A program made the translations under genes and the position numbers. Shown one piece after another: positions 51,688-61,479 of a DNA stretch of 64,000 bases (position 1 is the stretch's first letter; each line of letters begins with the position of its first letter). The stretch is from the NCBI RefSeq assembly GCF_001555965.1, contig NZ_LSHX01000017.1:36477-100476 (forward strand), written 5' to 3'. The notes below the pieces were generated by a model. It made no database searches, was not told the origin of the DNA, and saw only the letters and a program-made list of their open reading frames with translations. This stretch comes from Sphingomonas sp. CCH21-G11 (GTDB lineage: Bacteria > Pseudomonadota > Alphaproteobacteria > Sphingomonadales > Sphingomonadaceae).

Positions 51688-54600
51688 TCAGAACTTCCAC
51701 GCCGCGCCGAACTGGAACTGGCGCGGCGGCCCGGCATTGCGCTGTACGAACGGCGCGCCGCCGCCGAACTGCACCTGGTTGGACGTGCTCGCCGCATTGG
51801 CAAAGCCGGAGCGGTTGTTGGCGTTGAACAGGTTGAAGATGTCCGCGCTGAACTCGATCGCGCCGCGCCCGATATCGAGCGCATAGCGCGCGCCGATATC
51901 GACCTGCGTCGACCAGGGCAGCCGCCCGCTGTTGCGCCCGACACCCGGATAGCGGTCCGAATTGCCGACAAACGCCTCGCCGAACGACTGGCCGTCACCG
52001 TTCAGGTCCTGCGTGCCGAAAATGCCGGCGTCGGGGATGAAATTGACCGGCTGGCCCGACTGGAACAGCCCGGCGGCGGTCAGCGTCAGCCCGTCGACGG
52101 GATAGAGCGATCCGAATGCCGAGACGACATGGCGGCGGTCGTTGGCCGACGGGCCGAAATCGGCGGCGAAGTCATTGCTGTTCGACGCGCGGAAATTCAG
52201 GTCGTCGGTATCGTTGGTCAGCCGCGACCAGGTGTAGGACAGCCGGAAATCATAGAAATCGCCGCCGCGCACCTTGTTCACCTGAAGGTTGAGCGCCCGA
52301 TAGGTCGACCGCCCGCCGCTCTCGGTGACGGTGATCTGGCGTGCGCCACCGGGCACCAGCGCCACCGGCCGGCTGGCATCGGCCACAGCCTGGGTGCGCA
52401 CCAGCCCCAGCTGGCTCGCCAGCGCGATCCGCGCGGCATTGTCGGGCAATGCGCGCAGCCGCGCGATATTGGCCTCGGTCAGCGCCGCAAGATTGGGGGT
52501 GAACGGCGCGGGCGCGTTCAGGTCGCGCAGCCGCACCAGATCATAGGAGCGGTTGTAGATCAGATCGACCGCGATCGACAGCTTGGCCGACGCCTGGAAC
52601 TGATAGCCGCCGCTCAGCTGCAGCGCATAGGGATTGTCATAGCCATCCGGGTTCAGGATGCGCGCTTCGTTGATCAGCGCGGTGTCGCGCAGCCCCTGCA
52701 CCGCTTGCGGCGGCGGACAGGCGCTGACCGTCGCGCAGCCCGGCGACACGGTCAGGTTGCCGTCAAAGGTCAGCGCGGCCAGATCGACGCCGCTGCGGAT
52801 GATCCCGCGCTGCTGCAACTGGCCAAGCTGGGCGCGCAGCGCGGCGGCGGTCGTGTTGCGCTGAAGCGCGTCGGAAATGATCGTGTAGGGGATTTTGCCG
52901 GTGAACAGTCCCGCCCCGAAACGCAGCGCCGATCGCGCATCGAGCTTGTAATTGAGCGCCAGGCGCGGCGCGACATTGTCGAAATCCGCGCCGCCCCCGC
53001 CCTGTTCGGTCAGGCTGTCATAATCCCAGCGCAGCCCCAGCGTCGCGGTCAGCTTCGGCCCGATCTGCCATTCATCCTCGACATAGGCGGCGAACAGCGT
53101 CTGGCCGGTGCCAAAGGTCTGCGGCCGCAATTCGACCGAATAGTCGATGACGCGCGGGTTCAGATTGAGCACGTCGGCAGCGGCGAGGTCGAGGCCCAGC
53201 CCGCGCGCGTTGAGCGCCGCGATCTGCGCCGGGGTCAGCTCGACGGTGAAATTGCCGTCGACATTGCCGCCGCCCAGCAACGCGAAATCGGAATGGATGA
53301 CGTCGATCCCCGCCGACAGCCGATGATTGCCCAGCCGCCGCTGCAGCCGGTGGCGCGTCTGCCACGTCTCCTCCAGATCGTCGAAGACGAAACCGGGGTG
53401 CCCGACCACGCCGATGGTCAGCCCGCTCTGGTCGCGGATCGCCACCTGCGGCCCCGCGCCGTTGACCGGCCGGCCATAATCCCAGCGAAAGCGGCTGTAT
53501 TGCAGCGCGCCGTCATAGCTCCACACGTCGCCGGCATAGGCCGCCGACAGCGCGACCAGCGTCGAATTGCGCGCCTCGCTCGATCCCGCCGAGGGAAAGG
53601 TGACGTTGCCGCCGCCCAGCGATCCCCCAGGCCGCTCGATCGACACGCGACCGAAATTCCCCCGCAGCGCGACGTTCCAGTCCTCGGTCAGCCGGTGGTC
53701 GATGCGGAAAGAGCCGAGAAGGAAGCGGTTGTTCCCAGTGACGTTGCCGACCGTGCCCAGTACCGGCGCATCGACGATATTGGTGTTGGTGTCGCGGGTA
53801 TATTCGAAATTGACGTAGAAGAAGGTCCGGTCGCGCTGCAGCGCGCCGCCGATCGCACCGCCGCCCTGATAGCGTTCGAAGCTCTCGCCCACCGGATTGC
53901 CCGTCAGGTCGCGGCGCGGAAAGGCCGACCGCGCGTCGAGCGGCCTACCGGGACGCACGAGCAGATAGGTCTCGCCGTGCAGGTCATTGCTCCCAGATGG
54001 CGAGGTATAGTTCACCACGCCATTGGCGGTGCGCCCATATGCGACCGAATAGCTGTTGGCCAGCACGGTCACCTCGCGGGTGAAGCCCAGCGGCACCGGG
54101 AATTTCGGCCCGCCCAGGAAATTCTCGTTATTGTCGAGCCCGTCGATCAGGTAATTGGTGAACAGGCCATTGGCGCCGTTGATCGAGATCACCGGGGCTT
54201 CGGGAAAAAAGCCCGTCGACGGCACGACATTGGGTAGCCGCACCAGCGCGGTGATCACGTCGCGCCCCTCGATTGGCAGTGCGCGCAGCGTTTCCTCGGG
54301 CAACGTGCCCGCGATCTCGGCATTGACGGTGTTGATGTTGGTGACCGCGCGGCGGCCGGTGACGATCACGTCCCCCTCCCCCGGCCCGACCGCCAGCGTG
54401 ACCGCGCGGATGTCGCCCGAACGCAGTTCGACCCCGTCGACCGCGATCGGACCGTGGTCGTCGCCCGCCGCGACCGTGACCCGATAGCGTCCGGCGGTGG
54501 TGATGCCGTCGATGCGCGCGCGGCCATTGGCATCGGTGGTGACCACCCGCGACTGGCCGATATCGGGATTTTCCACCGTCACCTGCGCGCCCGCGACGGG

Positions 54601-54729
54601 TGCGCCGCCATCGTCGCGTAGCACCGTGATCTGGATGCCCGCCTGTTGCGCGATCGCGGTGACTGGGGTCGCGACGCCGATGCACGCCGCGATCATCAGT
54701 CCGCGCCGGTAGCTGTTGTGTTTCAACAT
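51688..54729 (-). CDS. TonB-dependent receptor with N-terminal carboxypeptidase-regulatory-like domain
   Basis: A 1013-residue outer-membrane receptor. Signal peptide (to about residue 23), a CarboxypepD_reg-like beta sandwich (about 25-105, GAPVAGAQVTV, DANGRARIDG), a plug (about 125-235, INGANGLFTNYLIDGLDNNE) and a 22-strand barrel ending in QFQFGAAWKF with a C-terminal Phe. This is the OAR-type receptor layout common in sphingomonads. Ligand unknown; the adjacent nucleoside transporter and glyco genes suggest a nucleoside- or glycan-like compound, but nothing in the sequence shows it. ATG 54729 is used, with GGGGGG upstream. Confidence 0.9.
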   Translation of the reverse strand: MLKHNSYRRGLMIAACIGVATPVTAIAQQAGIQITVLRDDGGAPVAGAQVTVENPDIGQSRVVTTDANGRARIDGITTAGRYRVTVAAGDDHGPIAVDGVELRSGDIRAVTLAVGPGEGDVIVTGRRAVTNINTVNAEIAGTLPEETLRALPIEGRDVITALVRLPNVVPSTGFFPEAPVISINGANGLFTNYLIDGLDNNENFLGGPKFPVPLGFTREVTVLANSYSVAYGRTANGVVNYTSPSGSNDLHGETYLLVRPGRPLDARSAFPRRDLTGNPVGESFERYQGGGAIGGALQRDRTFFYVNFEYTRDTNTNIVDAPVLGTVGNVTGNNRFLLGSFRIDHRLTEDWNVALRGNFGRVSIERPGGSLGGGNVTFPSAGSSEARNSTLVALSAAYAGDVWSYDGALQYSRFRWDYGRPVNGAGPQVAIRDQSGLTIGVVGHPGFVFDDLEETWQTRHRLQRRLGNHRLSAGIDVIHSDFALLGGGNVDGNFTVELTPAQIAALNARGLGLDLAAADVLNLNPRVIDYSVELRPQTFGTGQTLFAAYVEDEWQIGPKLTATLGLRWDYDSLTEQGGGGADFDNVAPRLALNYKLDARSALRFGAGLFTGKIPYTIISDALQRNTTAAALRAQLGQLQQRGIIRSGVDLAALTFDGNLTVSPGCATVSACPPPQAVQGLRDTALINEARILNPDGYDNPYALQLSGGYQFQASAKLSIAVDLIYNRSYDLVRLRDLNAPAPFTPNLAALTEANIARLRALPDNAARIALASQLGLVRTQAVADASRPVALVPGGARQITVTESGGRSTYRALNLQVNKVRGGDFYDFRLSYTWSRLTNDTDDLNFRASNSNDFAADFGPSANDRRHVVSAFGSLYPVDGLTLTAAGLFQSGQPVNFIPDAGIFGTQDLNGDGQSFGEAFVGNSDRYPGVGRNSGRLPWSTQVDIGARYALDIGRGAIEFSADIFNLFNANNRSGFANAASTSNQVQFGGGAPFVQRNAGPPRQFQFGAAWKF

Positions 54730-54786
54730 GTCCCCCCTTCTTCCCATCTCGATCGATCCGCCCCGCCGGTCATCCGGCCTTTCGCG

Positions 54787-55542
54787 TCAGAACCGGCACG
54801 GCTGACCCCGCCTGACGAGGTGGAGGTCGGCAAAGGCGGCCTCGGCCGTCGCCCCGGTATTGTCGGTATCCGTCGCCACCGCGATCAGCGCGATCCGGCC
54901 CATGTCGGTGCCGAACGCGCGCTTCAGGTCGGCGGCGACGTCGCGCCGCTCGCTGACCCATTGCCCCGCGCGCAGATTGCCCGACTGCAGCACGAACATG
55001 CGTGCGCGGTCGGTATAGGCATTGGGCACCACCGTTCCGACCGGGGCCTTGTTGTCCCAGACATAGTTGAGCGCCCCGTCGGGCAGCAGCTTGCCAAAGC
55101 GCGCGCGGCCGATCGCCAGCTTCATCCGCGTGCCCGCCGACATCGCGTCGCGCGGCAGGTCGATGCCGACGAAGATCCGTGCCGCCTGATCATCGCCCTT
55201 CCGGCTGCGGATGTCGGCGGCCTCGATCACGCCCGCCACGCGCCAGCGCCAGCACAGGACCGGCGTCGCGTCGAGCGCGAAGTCGACCTCGCGCGCGAAC
55301 AGCGCCTGGCTGCGCACCGCGCGCGCGGCGATGGCCGCGATGCCGCGCTCACGCACCAGCCGATATTCGGTCTTCGGTACCCGCTTGTCGATCGCCACGA
55401 CCGACCAGCCCGCGCTGCCCATGTCGAACCGGCCGAAATCGTCCGCATCGGTCGCCGGCCCTGCGCCGGCCGCGACCGCGCCCAGCATGAGGATCGCGAG
55501 CGACGGTCGGCGTAGACGGGAACGGATGGTCGCGATGCGCAA
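54787..55542 (-). CDS. Exported DUF3047 domain protein
   Basis: A 251-residue protein with a signal peptide (to about residue 30) and the DUF3047 pattern: LCWRWRVAGVIEAAD, DDQAARIFVGIDLP, LNYVWDNKAPVGTVVPN, RMFVLQSG and GRIALIAVATDTDNTGATAEAAFADL. It is probably a jelly-roll-like periplasmic protein, perhaps carbohydrate-related by fold. Function unknown. It lies 57 bases from the TonB receptor and 71 from a DUF547 gene, all on the minus strand. Confidence 0.85.
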   Translation of the reverse strand: MRIATIRSRLRRPSLAILMLGAVAAGAGPATDADDFGRFDMGSAGWSVVAIDKRVPKTEYRLVRERGIAAIAARAVRSQALFAREVDFALDATPVLCWRWRVAGVIEAADIRSRKGDDQAARIFVGIDLPRDAMSAGTRMKLAIGRARFGKLLPDGALNYVWDNKAPVGTVVPNAYTDRARMFVLQSGNLRAGQWVSERRDVAADLKRAFGTDMGRIALIAVATDTDNTGATAEAAFADLHLVRRGQPCRF

Positions 55543-55613
55543 GGAAGGTCTTTCCGATGGAAGCCGGACGCGGGGCAGCTACGGCGCGGGGCGACTGATG
55601 GACGCGGCCGCGC

Positions 55614-56408
55614 TCAGCCTGCCTTGTTCAGCCGCCAGTCGTAATCGAGATAGCTGATGCTCAGCTTGCCGGCTTTGGCCTGCGCGGTCGCGGCGGGGCT
55701 CAGCCCGATCCGGTCGCCATAAAGCGCCAGGAACGCCGGCAGGCTGCGCGCGCCGCGCCAGCCCTTCTCGAAATCGCCGCGATACCATTTGAAGATGCTC
55801 GACACCGCGACCCCGTTGCCCTGCACGCGGTTGCGAGTCCGGTCGCCCAGAAAGGCGCGCGTCGCCGCCTCAAGCTGCGCGTTGAGCGTCGCGCCGCGAT
55901 AGGCGGAGGTCGCCAGCGCCGGACAGCCGATGCTCGCGCAATTGACCGCAAAGTGGATGCGCGGATCGTTGTAACGCCCGCTGCCGCGGATCATGTCGTG
56001 CTCGATATTGTCCAGCGTGACCATCTTGCCGAACAGACTGACGACGGGCTTCGACCACGGGCCCTGGATCAGGCTGCCCAGGTCGCGGATCGATGCGATG
56101 CCCGGATAGCCGGTCAGCACCAGATCGACCGTGGCGGCGTTATAGACGTTGATCAGGAAGGCGAGCTGATCGGGCTTGGACCAGCCGTCAAAGGTCGCGC
56201 GGCTGACCTTCGCCGCCGAGGCCAGATAGCCTTTCAGCGCGGCGCGGTCGCGCGCCATGCCGTCATAGCGGACCTGCGACGACGCGCCGCCGCGGACGAC
56301 GACCACGTGCCGCTTCACCAGCGCGTCCCACCCGCCATGGTCGAACCCCTGCGCCTGCGCGGCGGCGGGCGCGAACAGCATCAACAGGACCAACAGCAAC
56401 CGGCGCAT
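55614..56408 (-). CDS. Exported DUF547 domain protein (second copy)
   Basis: A 264-residue exported protein with a signal peptide (to about residue 20, AAAQAQ), and DUF547 motifs: YLASAAKVSRATFDGWSKPDQLAFLINVYNA, HDMIRGSGRYNDPRIHFAVNCASIGCPAL and AYRGATLNAQLEAATRAFL. The Cys pair around NCASIGC is more complete than in the copy at 46212. DUF547 genes commonly accompany TVP38/MerA-like fusions, as here: it follows that gene directly. ATG 56408 has GAGAGG at a proper distance; ATG 56417 overlaps the upstream stop. Confidence 0.88.
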   Translation of the reverse strand: MRRLLLVLLMLFAPAAAQAQGFDHGGWDALVKRHVVVVRGGASSQVRYDGMARDRAALKGYLASAAKVSRATFDGWSKPDQLAFLINVYNAATVDLVLTGYPGIASIRDLGSLIQGPWSKPVVSLFGKMVTLDNIEHDMIRGSGRYNDPRIHFAVNCASIGCPALATSAYRGATLNAQLEAATRAFLGDRTRNRVQGNGVAVSSIFKWYRGDFEKGWRGARSLPAFLALYGDRIGLSPAATAQAKAGKLSISYLDYDWRLNKAG

Positions 56409-56413
56409 CGTCG

Positions 56414-58570
56414 TCATCCTCTCATCCAGCCATGATAGCGTTCCAGCCAGCGCAGCACGCCCTGCGGTGCGTGCGCGCGCTTCCATTCCCCCGCGACATA
56501 TTTGTTGGCCTCGGCCATCGTCGGATAGCTGTGGATCGTGCCGAGCAGCTTGTTGAGGCCGATGCCGTGCTTCATCGCCAGCACATATTCGGCGATGATC
56601 TCGCCGGCATGGTCGCCGACGATGGTCACGCCGAGGATCCGGTCCTTGCCCGGCGGGGTCAGCACCTTGACGAAGCCGTGCGTCGCCCCGTCGGCGATCG
56701 CACGGTCCAGTTCGTGCAGCTCGAACCGGGTGACCTCGTGCGCCACGCCCTTTTCGCGTGCATCGCTCTCGCTCAAGCCGACGCGTGCGACTTCGGGGTC
56801 GGTAAAGGTCACCCACGGAATGACCCGGTAATCCGCCTTGTAGCGGCGGAACTGGCCGAACAGCGAATTGACCGCCGCATACCAGGCCTGATGCGCGGCG
56901 ACATGGGTGAACTGGTACGGCCCGGCGACATCGCCGGCGGCGTAGATGTTGGGATAGAGCGTCTGGAGATATTCGTTGGTGATCACGGTCCGCCCGGTCT
57001 CGATTCCCAGCGCCTCCAGGCCATAGCCGGTCAGCCGGGCGACGCGCCCGACCGCGACGATCAACTGGTCGAACGCGATTTCCTCGGTCGCGCCGTCGCG
57101 CTCGACGATCAGCCATTGCGTGCCGTCGCCGCGCCGCTCGCACCGGACCGCCCGGCTACCGGTGCGGACATCGACGCCCTCGGCCCGGAACCGCGTTTCG
57201 ACCAGTTCCGACACGTCGGGGTCCTCGCGCGTCATCAGCCGCGGGGCCATCTCCACCTGCGTCACCTGTGCGCCCAGCCGCGCAAAGCTCTGGGTCAGCT
57301 CGCACCCGATCGGCCCGCCGCCGAGTACGATGATCCGCGCCGGCATCTCGCTGAGTTCGGCGAAACGGTCCCACATCGTGTCGCTGGTGACGTAGCTCAC
57401 GTCTTCCAGCCCCGGGATCGGCGGGACGAACGGGGTGCCGCCGGTCGCAATGACGATGCCGCGCGTGGTCAGCCGTTCCTCGCCGCCGTCGTTGCGCTTG
57501 ATCGCGACGGTCCAGGGATCGACGATCGTCGCATAGCCCTGGATCACCTCGACCCCCAGCCCGGTATAGCGTTCGACGCTGTCGTGCGGCTCGATGTCGC
57601 GGATCACCTGCTGGATGCGCGCCATCACCGCGGGAAAGGGGACGGTCGGCGGCGTGTCGGTCAGGCCGTAATGGCTGGCGCTGCGCATCTGGTGCGCGGT
57701 CTTGGCGCTGCGGATCAGCGCCTTGGACGGCACGCAGCCATAATTGAGGCAGTCGCCGCCCATCTTGTGCGCCTCGACCAGCGTCACCTTCGCCTTTACA
57801 GCCGCCGCGATATAGGCGGAGACGAGCCCGCCCGCCCCTGCGCCGATCACCACCAGATTGCGGTCGAACCGTCGCGGGCGTTGCCATTTGGCATAGACCT
57901 GCCGCGCCTTGATCCAACCGACCACGCCGCGCGCGATCCACGGAAAGATGCCCAGCGCGACGAACGACGCGATCAACCCCGGTGACGCGATCCCTGCGAG
58001 CGACTCGATGGCGGCCAGCTGGGTGCCGGCATTCACGAACACCGCCGTGCCCGCGAACATCCCGGCCTGGCTGACCAGATAGAAGGTCCCGATCCGGATC
58101 GTGGTCAGGCCCATCAGCAGGTTGACCAGGAAGAACGGGAATGCCGGCACCAGCCGCAGCGTGAACAGATAGAATGCCCCGTCGCGCGCCACGCCCGCAT
58201 CGATGGCGCGCAGCCGGTCGCCGAAGCGCGCGCGCACCAGGTCGCGGAACAGGTAGCGCGACGCCAGGAAGGCGAGCGTGGCACCGATCGACGATGCGAA
58301 CGAGACGATGACCGTGCCGAGCACGAGTCCGAACAGGGCGCCGGCCGCCAGCGTCAGGATCGCCGCGCCCGGCAGCGACGCGCCGGTCACCGCGACATAG
58401 ACCAGGAAAAAGACCGCGATCACGGTCAGCGGCGACCGCTCGTAATAGCCCGCAAACTCCGACTGGCTGCGTTTCAGGCTTTCGAGAGTCAGCAAGCTGC
58501 CGATATCGAAGTAGAAAAACGCCACGACCAGTACGCCGATCAGTCCCAGGATCGCGATTCTTCTGATCAA
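56414..58570 (-). CDS. TVP38/TMEM64 - MerA-like flavoprotein fusion
   Basis: A 718-residue fusion. Residues 1-235 are a TVP38/TMEM64 (DedA-related) membrane domain with about six segments (AGALFGLVLGTVIVSFASSIGATLAFLAS). Residues 240-718 are a class I pyridine nucleotide-disulfide oxidoreductase (VIGAGAGGLVSAYIAA) with the redox pair GGDCLNYGC (C274/C279) and an NAD(P) motif VLGGGPIGCELTQSFARLG. It ends HGWMRG without the C-terminal Cys pair used by mercuric reductase, so mercury reduction is unlikely. Such fusions are widespread and of unknown substrate. The start is a TTG behind a strong GAGGAGAGGGCG. Confidence 0.9.
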   Translation of the reverse strand: MIRRIAILGLIGVLVVAFFYFDIGSLLTLESLKRSQSEFAGYYERSPLTVIAVFFLVYVAVTGASLPGAAILTLAAGALFGLVLGTVIVSFASSIGATLAFLASRYLFRDLVRARFGDRLRAIDAGVARDGAFYLFTLRLVPAFPFFLVNLLMGLTTIRIGTFYLVSQAGMFAGTAVFVNAGTQLAAIESLAGIASPGLIASFVALGIFPWIARGVVGWIKARQVYAKWQRPRRFDRNLVVIGAGAGGLVSAYIAAAVKAKVTLVEAHKMGGDCLNYGCVPSKALIRSAKTAHQMRSASHYGLTDTPPTVPFPAVMARIQQVIRDIEPHDSVERYTGLGVEVIQGYATIVDPWTVAIKRNDGGEERLTTRGIVIATGGTPFVPPIPGLEDVSYVTSDTMWDRFAELSEMPARIIVLGGGPIGCELTQSFARLGAQVTQVEMAPRLMTREDPDVSELVETRFRAEGVDVRTGSRAVRCERRGDGTQWLIVERDGATEEIAFDQLIVAVGRVARLTGYGLEALGIETGRTVITNEYLQTLYPNIYAAGDVAGPYQFTHVAAHQAWYAAVNSLFGQFRRYKADYRVIPWVTFTDPEVARVGLSESDAREKGVAHEVTRFELHELDRAIADGATHGFVKVLTPPGKDRILGVTIVGDHAGEIIAEYVLAMKHGIGLNKLLGTIHSYPTMAEANKYVAGEWKRAHAPQGVLRWLERYHGWMRG

Positions 58571-58585
58571 CGCCCTCTCCTCAAA

Positions 58586-58735
58586 TCAACGCAAGAATTT
58601 GAAAAATACCCGTGCCGATACGATGGAACCTTCGGCCCTGTTCCTTTTACGGTGTAAGCGGTGTCCAGCGGATTGGCCAACACAAAGTATATCTTCGACC
58701 GTTGTAACCTTCTGCGTAAGGGAGTCGAACCACAT
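58586..58735 (-). CDS. Possible 49-residue leader-like peptide
   Basis: ATG 58733-58735 behind AAGGGCG opens a 49-codon frame that ends 15 bases before the TTG of the fusion gene. It encodes a basic, Trp-starting peptide with one Cys (MWFDSLTQKV...). The stretch 58571-58772 is AT-richer than its flanks and must also contain promoters for the divergent genes, so it may be noncoding. It is listed because the neighbouring gene is a radical SAM/SPASM enzyme. Confidence 0.25.
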   Translation of the reverse strand: MWFDSLTQKVTTVEDILCVGQSAGHRLHRKRNRAEGSIVSARVFFKFLR

Positions 58736-58772
58736 TGTTCGCCCTTTTGTTCGTTGAGCGGGATCGTCAGCG

Positions 58773-59894
58773 GTGCGCCCGGTCCCGTCAAGGCAGCGGG
58801 CGTGGCGGGCGGGCGTCAAATTGGGGGCGGGCGTGCAATCGATCTACTGGGTGGTGACCTTCGCCTGCCATCGGCGCTGCCGGCACTGCTATGACGACCG
58901 CTTCCGCCCCTATGTTCGCGGCGCGCTCGATGCCGTCTTGGCGCAGGGCGAGCGGGCGATTCCCCGCATTCTCGCCAATCTGCCCGACGACATGCGCTGG
59001 CGTGACGCGGGCGGACGCTGGCACCCGACCCAGCTCGTCCTTGCCGGCGGCGAGCTGCTGATCGACGGGGTGCGCCAGCGGCTGTTCCACCCCCTCCTCG
59101 CCGGGATCGCCGATCGCTGGGGCACGGCACGTCCGCGCATTTCGGTCCAGACGACGGGCGACATCCTGACCGACGACCTGCTTGCGGACATGCTGGCGCG
59201 CGGGGTCGACACGGTCGCGGTTGCCAGCATCGACGATCACCACGCGGGCCATGCGGGTCAGGCAAAGTTCCGCCTGATGGACCGGCTGCGCGCGATGATG
59301 ACGCATCACGGCATGGTCGAAATCACGCCCGGCGACCCGCGCCCGGTGCCGCGCGCCACGCCAACCTTCCTCTTCTTCGGGGCGCAACCCGACCTGTGGA
59401 TCGGTGAGATCTGGCCGCGCGGCCGGGCATGGCTGAACGGCCTGTCCACGGCGGACTATACGACAAATTTCTGCGCGCGCTGGTCGGGGGGCAAGGGCTT
59501 CCTCGACATCGGTCGCGCGGGATCGGAAGTGGCGATCGAACCCGACGGCTCGCTCTATCCCTGCTGTCTGAAGACCGCCGCGCCGCTCGGCAATCTGACC
59601 GAGGAGCGGTTGCTCGACATTCTCGCCGACCTTCGCGACGAAGCTGCGCTCCAGTCGATCAATCGCGGCGATCCCGAGGGGATGGGGCTGGCGTCGGGAT
59701 GGTCGCGCGACGACTTCCGCGCACGCGCCGCGACGGCGGATCCTCTGGGGCGCGCGTTTGCCAACCCGTGTATCGGGTGCGACCGCTATTTCGCCGAGCG
59801 GCTTGGCCCCGTGCTCGCCGAGCGGCGCCGCCAGCGACTGGCGCGACGTGGCCCGCCCGACCTCGCGGTCGAGCGACCAGTCCCGATTGCGTGA
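58773..59894 (+). CDS. Radical SAM/SPASM domain protein
   Basis: A 373-residue enzyme. The SAM cluster is Cx3Cx2C (C32, C36, C39 in CHRRCRHC), followed by GGELL and the barrel. C-terminal cysteines (LYPCCLKTAAPLGNLTEE and NPCIGCDRYFAE) fit a SPASM-type site for extra iron-sulfur clusters. SPASM enzymes often modify peptides or make cofactors. No recognisable precursor or tailoring gene lies beside it on this strand. The GTG start is likely but not certain; a later GTG at 58833 would begin nearer to the SAM motif. It is divergent from the TVP38-MerA fusion. Confidence 0.88.
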   Translation: MRPVPSRQRAWRAGVKLGAGVQSIYWVVTFACHRRCRHCYDDRFRPYVRGALDAVLAQGERAIPRILANLPDDMRWRDAGGRWHPTQLVLAGGELLIDGVRQRLFHPLLAGIADRWGTARPRISVQTTGDILTDDLLADMLARGVDTVAVASIDDHHAGHAGQAKFRLMDRLRAMMTHHGMVEITPGDPRPVPRATPTFLFFGAQPDLWIGEIWPRGRAWLNGLSTADYTTNFCARWSGGKGFLDIGRAGSEVAIEPDGSLYPCCLKTAAPLGNLTEERLLDILADLRDEAALQSINRGDPEGMGLASGWSRDDFRARAATADPLGRAFANPCIGCDRYFAERLGPVLAERRRQRLARRGPPDLAVERPVPIA

Positions 59895-59945
59895 AGGCCG
59901 AAGGCCGGGGCGGCACCGCGCGTGGCGCGGCGGCCGCTTCCCGCC

Positions 59946-60176
59946 TTACTTCTTGCCGAGCGAGAGCCCGCCGAACCGCTTGTTGAAGCGCGCGACCTGG
60001 CCACCCGAATCGAGCAGGCGCTGGTTGCCGCCGGTCCACGCCGGATGCGCCAGCGGGTCGATGTCGAGCTGCATCGTGTCGCCTTCCTTGCCCCAGGTGG
60101 AGCGCGTTTCGAACACGGTGCCGTCGGTCATCTGCACCTTGATCATGTGATAATCGGGGTGGGTATCTTTCTTCAC
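59946..60176 (-). CDS. rpmE: 50S ribosomal protein L31
   Basis: A 76-residue ribosomal protein with [43 protein letters not shown] and [12 protein letters not shown]. It is the cysteine-free form common in alphaproteobacteria, so it does not bind zinc. Convergent with the radical SAM gene, 51 bases apart. Confidence 0.96.
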   Translation of the reverse strand: MKKDTHPDYHMIKVQMTDGTVFETRSTWGKEGDTMQLDIDPLAHPAWTGGNQRLLDSGGQVARFNKRFGGLSLGKK

Positions 60177-60291
60177 GTCGTCATGCTCCGTCAGTGGCTG
60201 GTTTCCGACCAGCCGGACAAGGAAGGCGGCGCACTACACGCCGACTTTGCGAATTGCAACCACGCGGGGTTGCAGAACACCAAGAAAGACT

Positions 60292-60318
60292 GTCACCCCG
60301 GGCTTGACCCGGGATGAC
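60292..60318. repeat. Single palindromic repeat between rpmE and fabZ
   Basis: GTCACCCCGGGCTTGACCCGGGATGAC is one imperfect palindrome with CCCCGGG/CCCGGG arms, similar to the REP-like family at 41-44 kb but without a partner copy. It lies in the rpmE promoter region (60177-60367), which holds no gene. Confidence 0.65.
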
Positions 60319-60367
60319 GGAAGGTTCTGGTCCCACGATGACGGCGTGTGCTCGATTAGCCCGAATT

Positions 60368-60847
60368 TCACGCCGACGGCGCGTCGGCGATCATTGCGGT
60401 GAACGCAGCGCTGGCGGCGAGCTGATCGCCGAGCAGCGCCCGGCCCTCGAACTTGCACACCGTGGCGCGTTTCTGGACAAAGGCGACGTCGAGGGTCAGC
60501 AGCACGCCCGGCTCGACGGGCTTGCGGAACTTGGCCTGCTCGATCGCCATGAAGTAGACGAGCTTGCCCGAACCGGCGAGGCCCAGGCTCTCGACCGCCA
60601 GGATACCCGCCGCCTGCGCCAGCGCCTCGACGATCAGCACGCCGGGCATGATCGGCCGGTCGGGGAAATGCCCCTGGAAAAATCCCTCGTTGATCGTCAC
60701 CGCCTTGGTCGCGCGGATCGACCGGTCGAGGATGAGGTCCTCGACCCGGTCGACCAGCAGCATCGGGTAGCGATGCGGCAACGCCGCCATCACCCGCCGG
60801 ATATCGAGCGGGCCGATGGCGGTCGGGGTGTCGGCCGCGTCGCTCAC
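60368..60847 (-). CDS. fabZ: 3-hydroxyacyl-ACP dehydratase FabZ
   Basis: Dehydrates 3-hydroxyacyl-ACP in fatty acid elongation. The 159-residue hot-dog enzyme has [12 protein letters not shown] (active His), then [23 protein letters not shown] (catalytic Glu helix). GTG 60845-60847 overlaps the Skp gene stop (GTGA). In most Gram-negatives lpxD lies between skp and fabZ and lpxA follows; both are missing here, which fits sphingomonads that use glycosphingolipids in place of LPS. Confidence 0.96.
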   Translation of the reverse strand: MSDAADTPTAIGPLDIRRVMAALPHRYPMLLVDRVEDLILDRSIRATKAVTINEGFFQGHFPDRPIMPGVLIVEALAQAAGILAVESLGLAGSGKLVYFMAIEQAKFRKPVEPGVLLTLDVAFVQKRATVCKFEGRALLGDQLAASAAFTAMIADAPSA

Positions 60848-61479
60848 CGACCCTCGGGCCGCGGCGTCGCCGGTGCCGGGGTGCCGGCGGGCGCGGTGCC
60901 GGCGGCGGGACGCTGCGGCGGCGGCGGCGCGGTCACGCTGACGCTCGCGAGCTGCTGGTTGAGTGTCGTCAGCACGCCGTCGGTGATGTCGACGGTGGGT
61001 GCGGAAAACAGCACGCTGCCGCGATCGACCGCGATCTGCGCGCCGCGCTGCTGCGCGACCTGCTGGACGATCGGCAGCATCTTCTCGACGATCTGCTGGC
61101 GGACATAGGCGGCGTTGCGCTGGACGGTGTTTTCCTGCTCGGCGACCTGGCGCTGCGCGGACTGCTGGCGCGTCTGGAATGCCTGGACACGCTGCTGGAG
61201 CGCGGCGTCCGGATTGCCCTTGGCGGCGTCGATCGCGGTCTGAAGCTGCTGCTGCTCGGTCTGCAGCGGCGTGCTTAGCTGCTGCGCGAGCTGCTGGAGC
61301 GAAGTCACCTGGCCCTGGAGCTGGGTGTTGGCGGCGCGGCACGCGGTGCAGTCGCGCAGCACGCGCTCGCTGTCGACCACGGCGACGGTGGCCGCGGGAA
61401 TCCGCTGGGCCATCGCCGGCGTGGCGGCAAGCGCGGCGAACGACGCCGCGGCAACAAGAGAAGTCTTGGCAATACGCAT
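60844..61479 (-). CDS. skp: OmpH/Skp-family periplasmic chaperone
   Basis: A 211-residue protein: signal peptide (to about residue 24, AMAQ), then Skp-like [12 protein letters not shown] and a long Gln-rich coiled coil ([21 protein letters not shown]), which forms the tentacles of the trimer. A Pro/Ala-rich C-terminal tail extends beyond Skp. It holds unfolded outer-membrane proteins for BAM. TAATG overlap with bamA. Two Cys in the N-terminal region (DCTACRAA) are unusual for Skp. Confidence 0.92.
   Translation of the reverse strand: MRIAKTSLVAAASFAALAATPAMAQRIPAATVAVVDSERVLRDCTACRAANTQLQGQVTSLQQLAQQLSTPLQTEQQQLQTAIDAAKGNPDAALQQRVQAFQTRQQSAQRQVAEQENTVQRNAAYVRQQIVEKMLPIVQQVAQQRGAQIAVDRGSVLFSAPTVDITDGVLTTLNQQLASVSVTAPPPPQRPAAGTAPAGTPAPATPRPEGR

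Noticed and set aside
49735..54237. A 1500-codon plus-strand open frame
   Set aside because: It lies opposite the TonB receptor, the nucleoside transporter and neighbours that have clear motifs. Its Arg/Gln/His-rich composition is typical of the antisense of GC-rich genes.
56414..58570. Mercuric reductase
   Set aside because: The C-terminal Cys pair is missing and no mer genes are nearby; only the fold and the active-site CxxxxC are shared.
58661..58894. A 77-codon plus-strand frame before the radical SAM gene
   Set aside because: It overlaps the enzyme start in another frame, has no ribosome site and no RiPP-like core.
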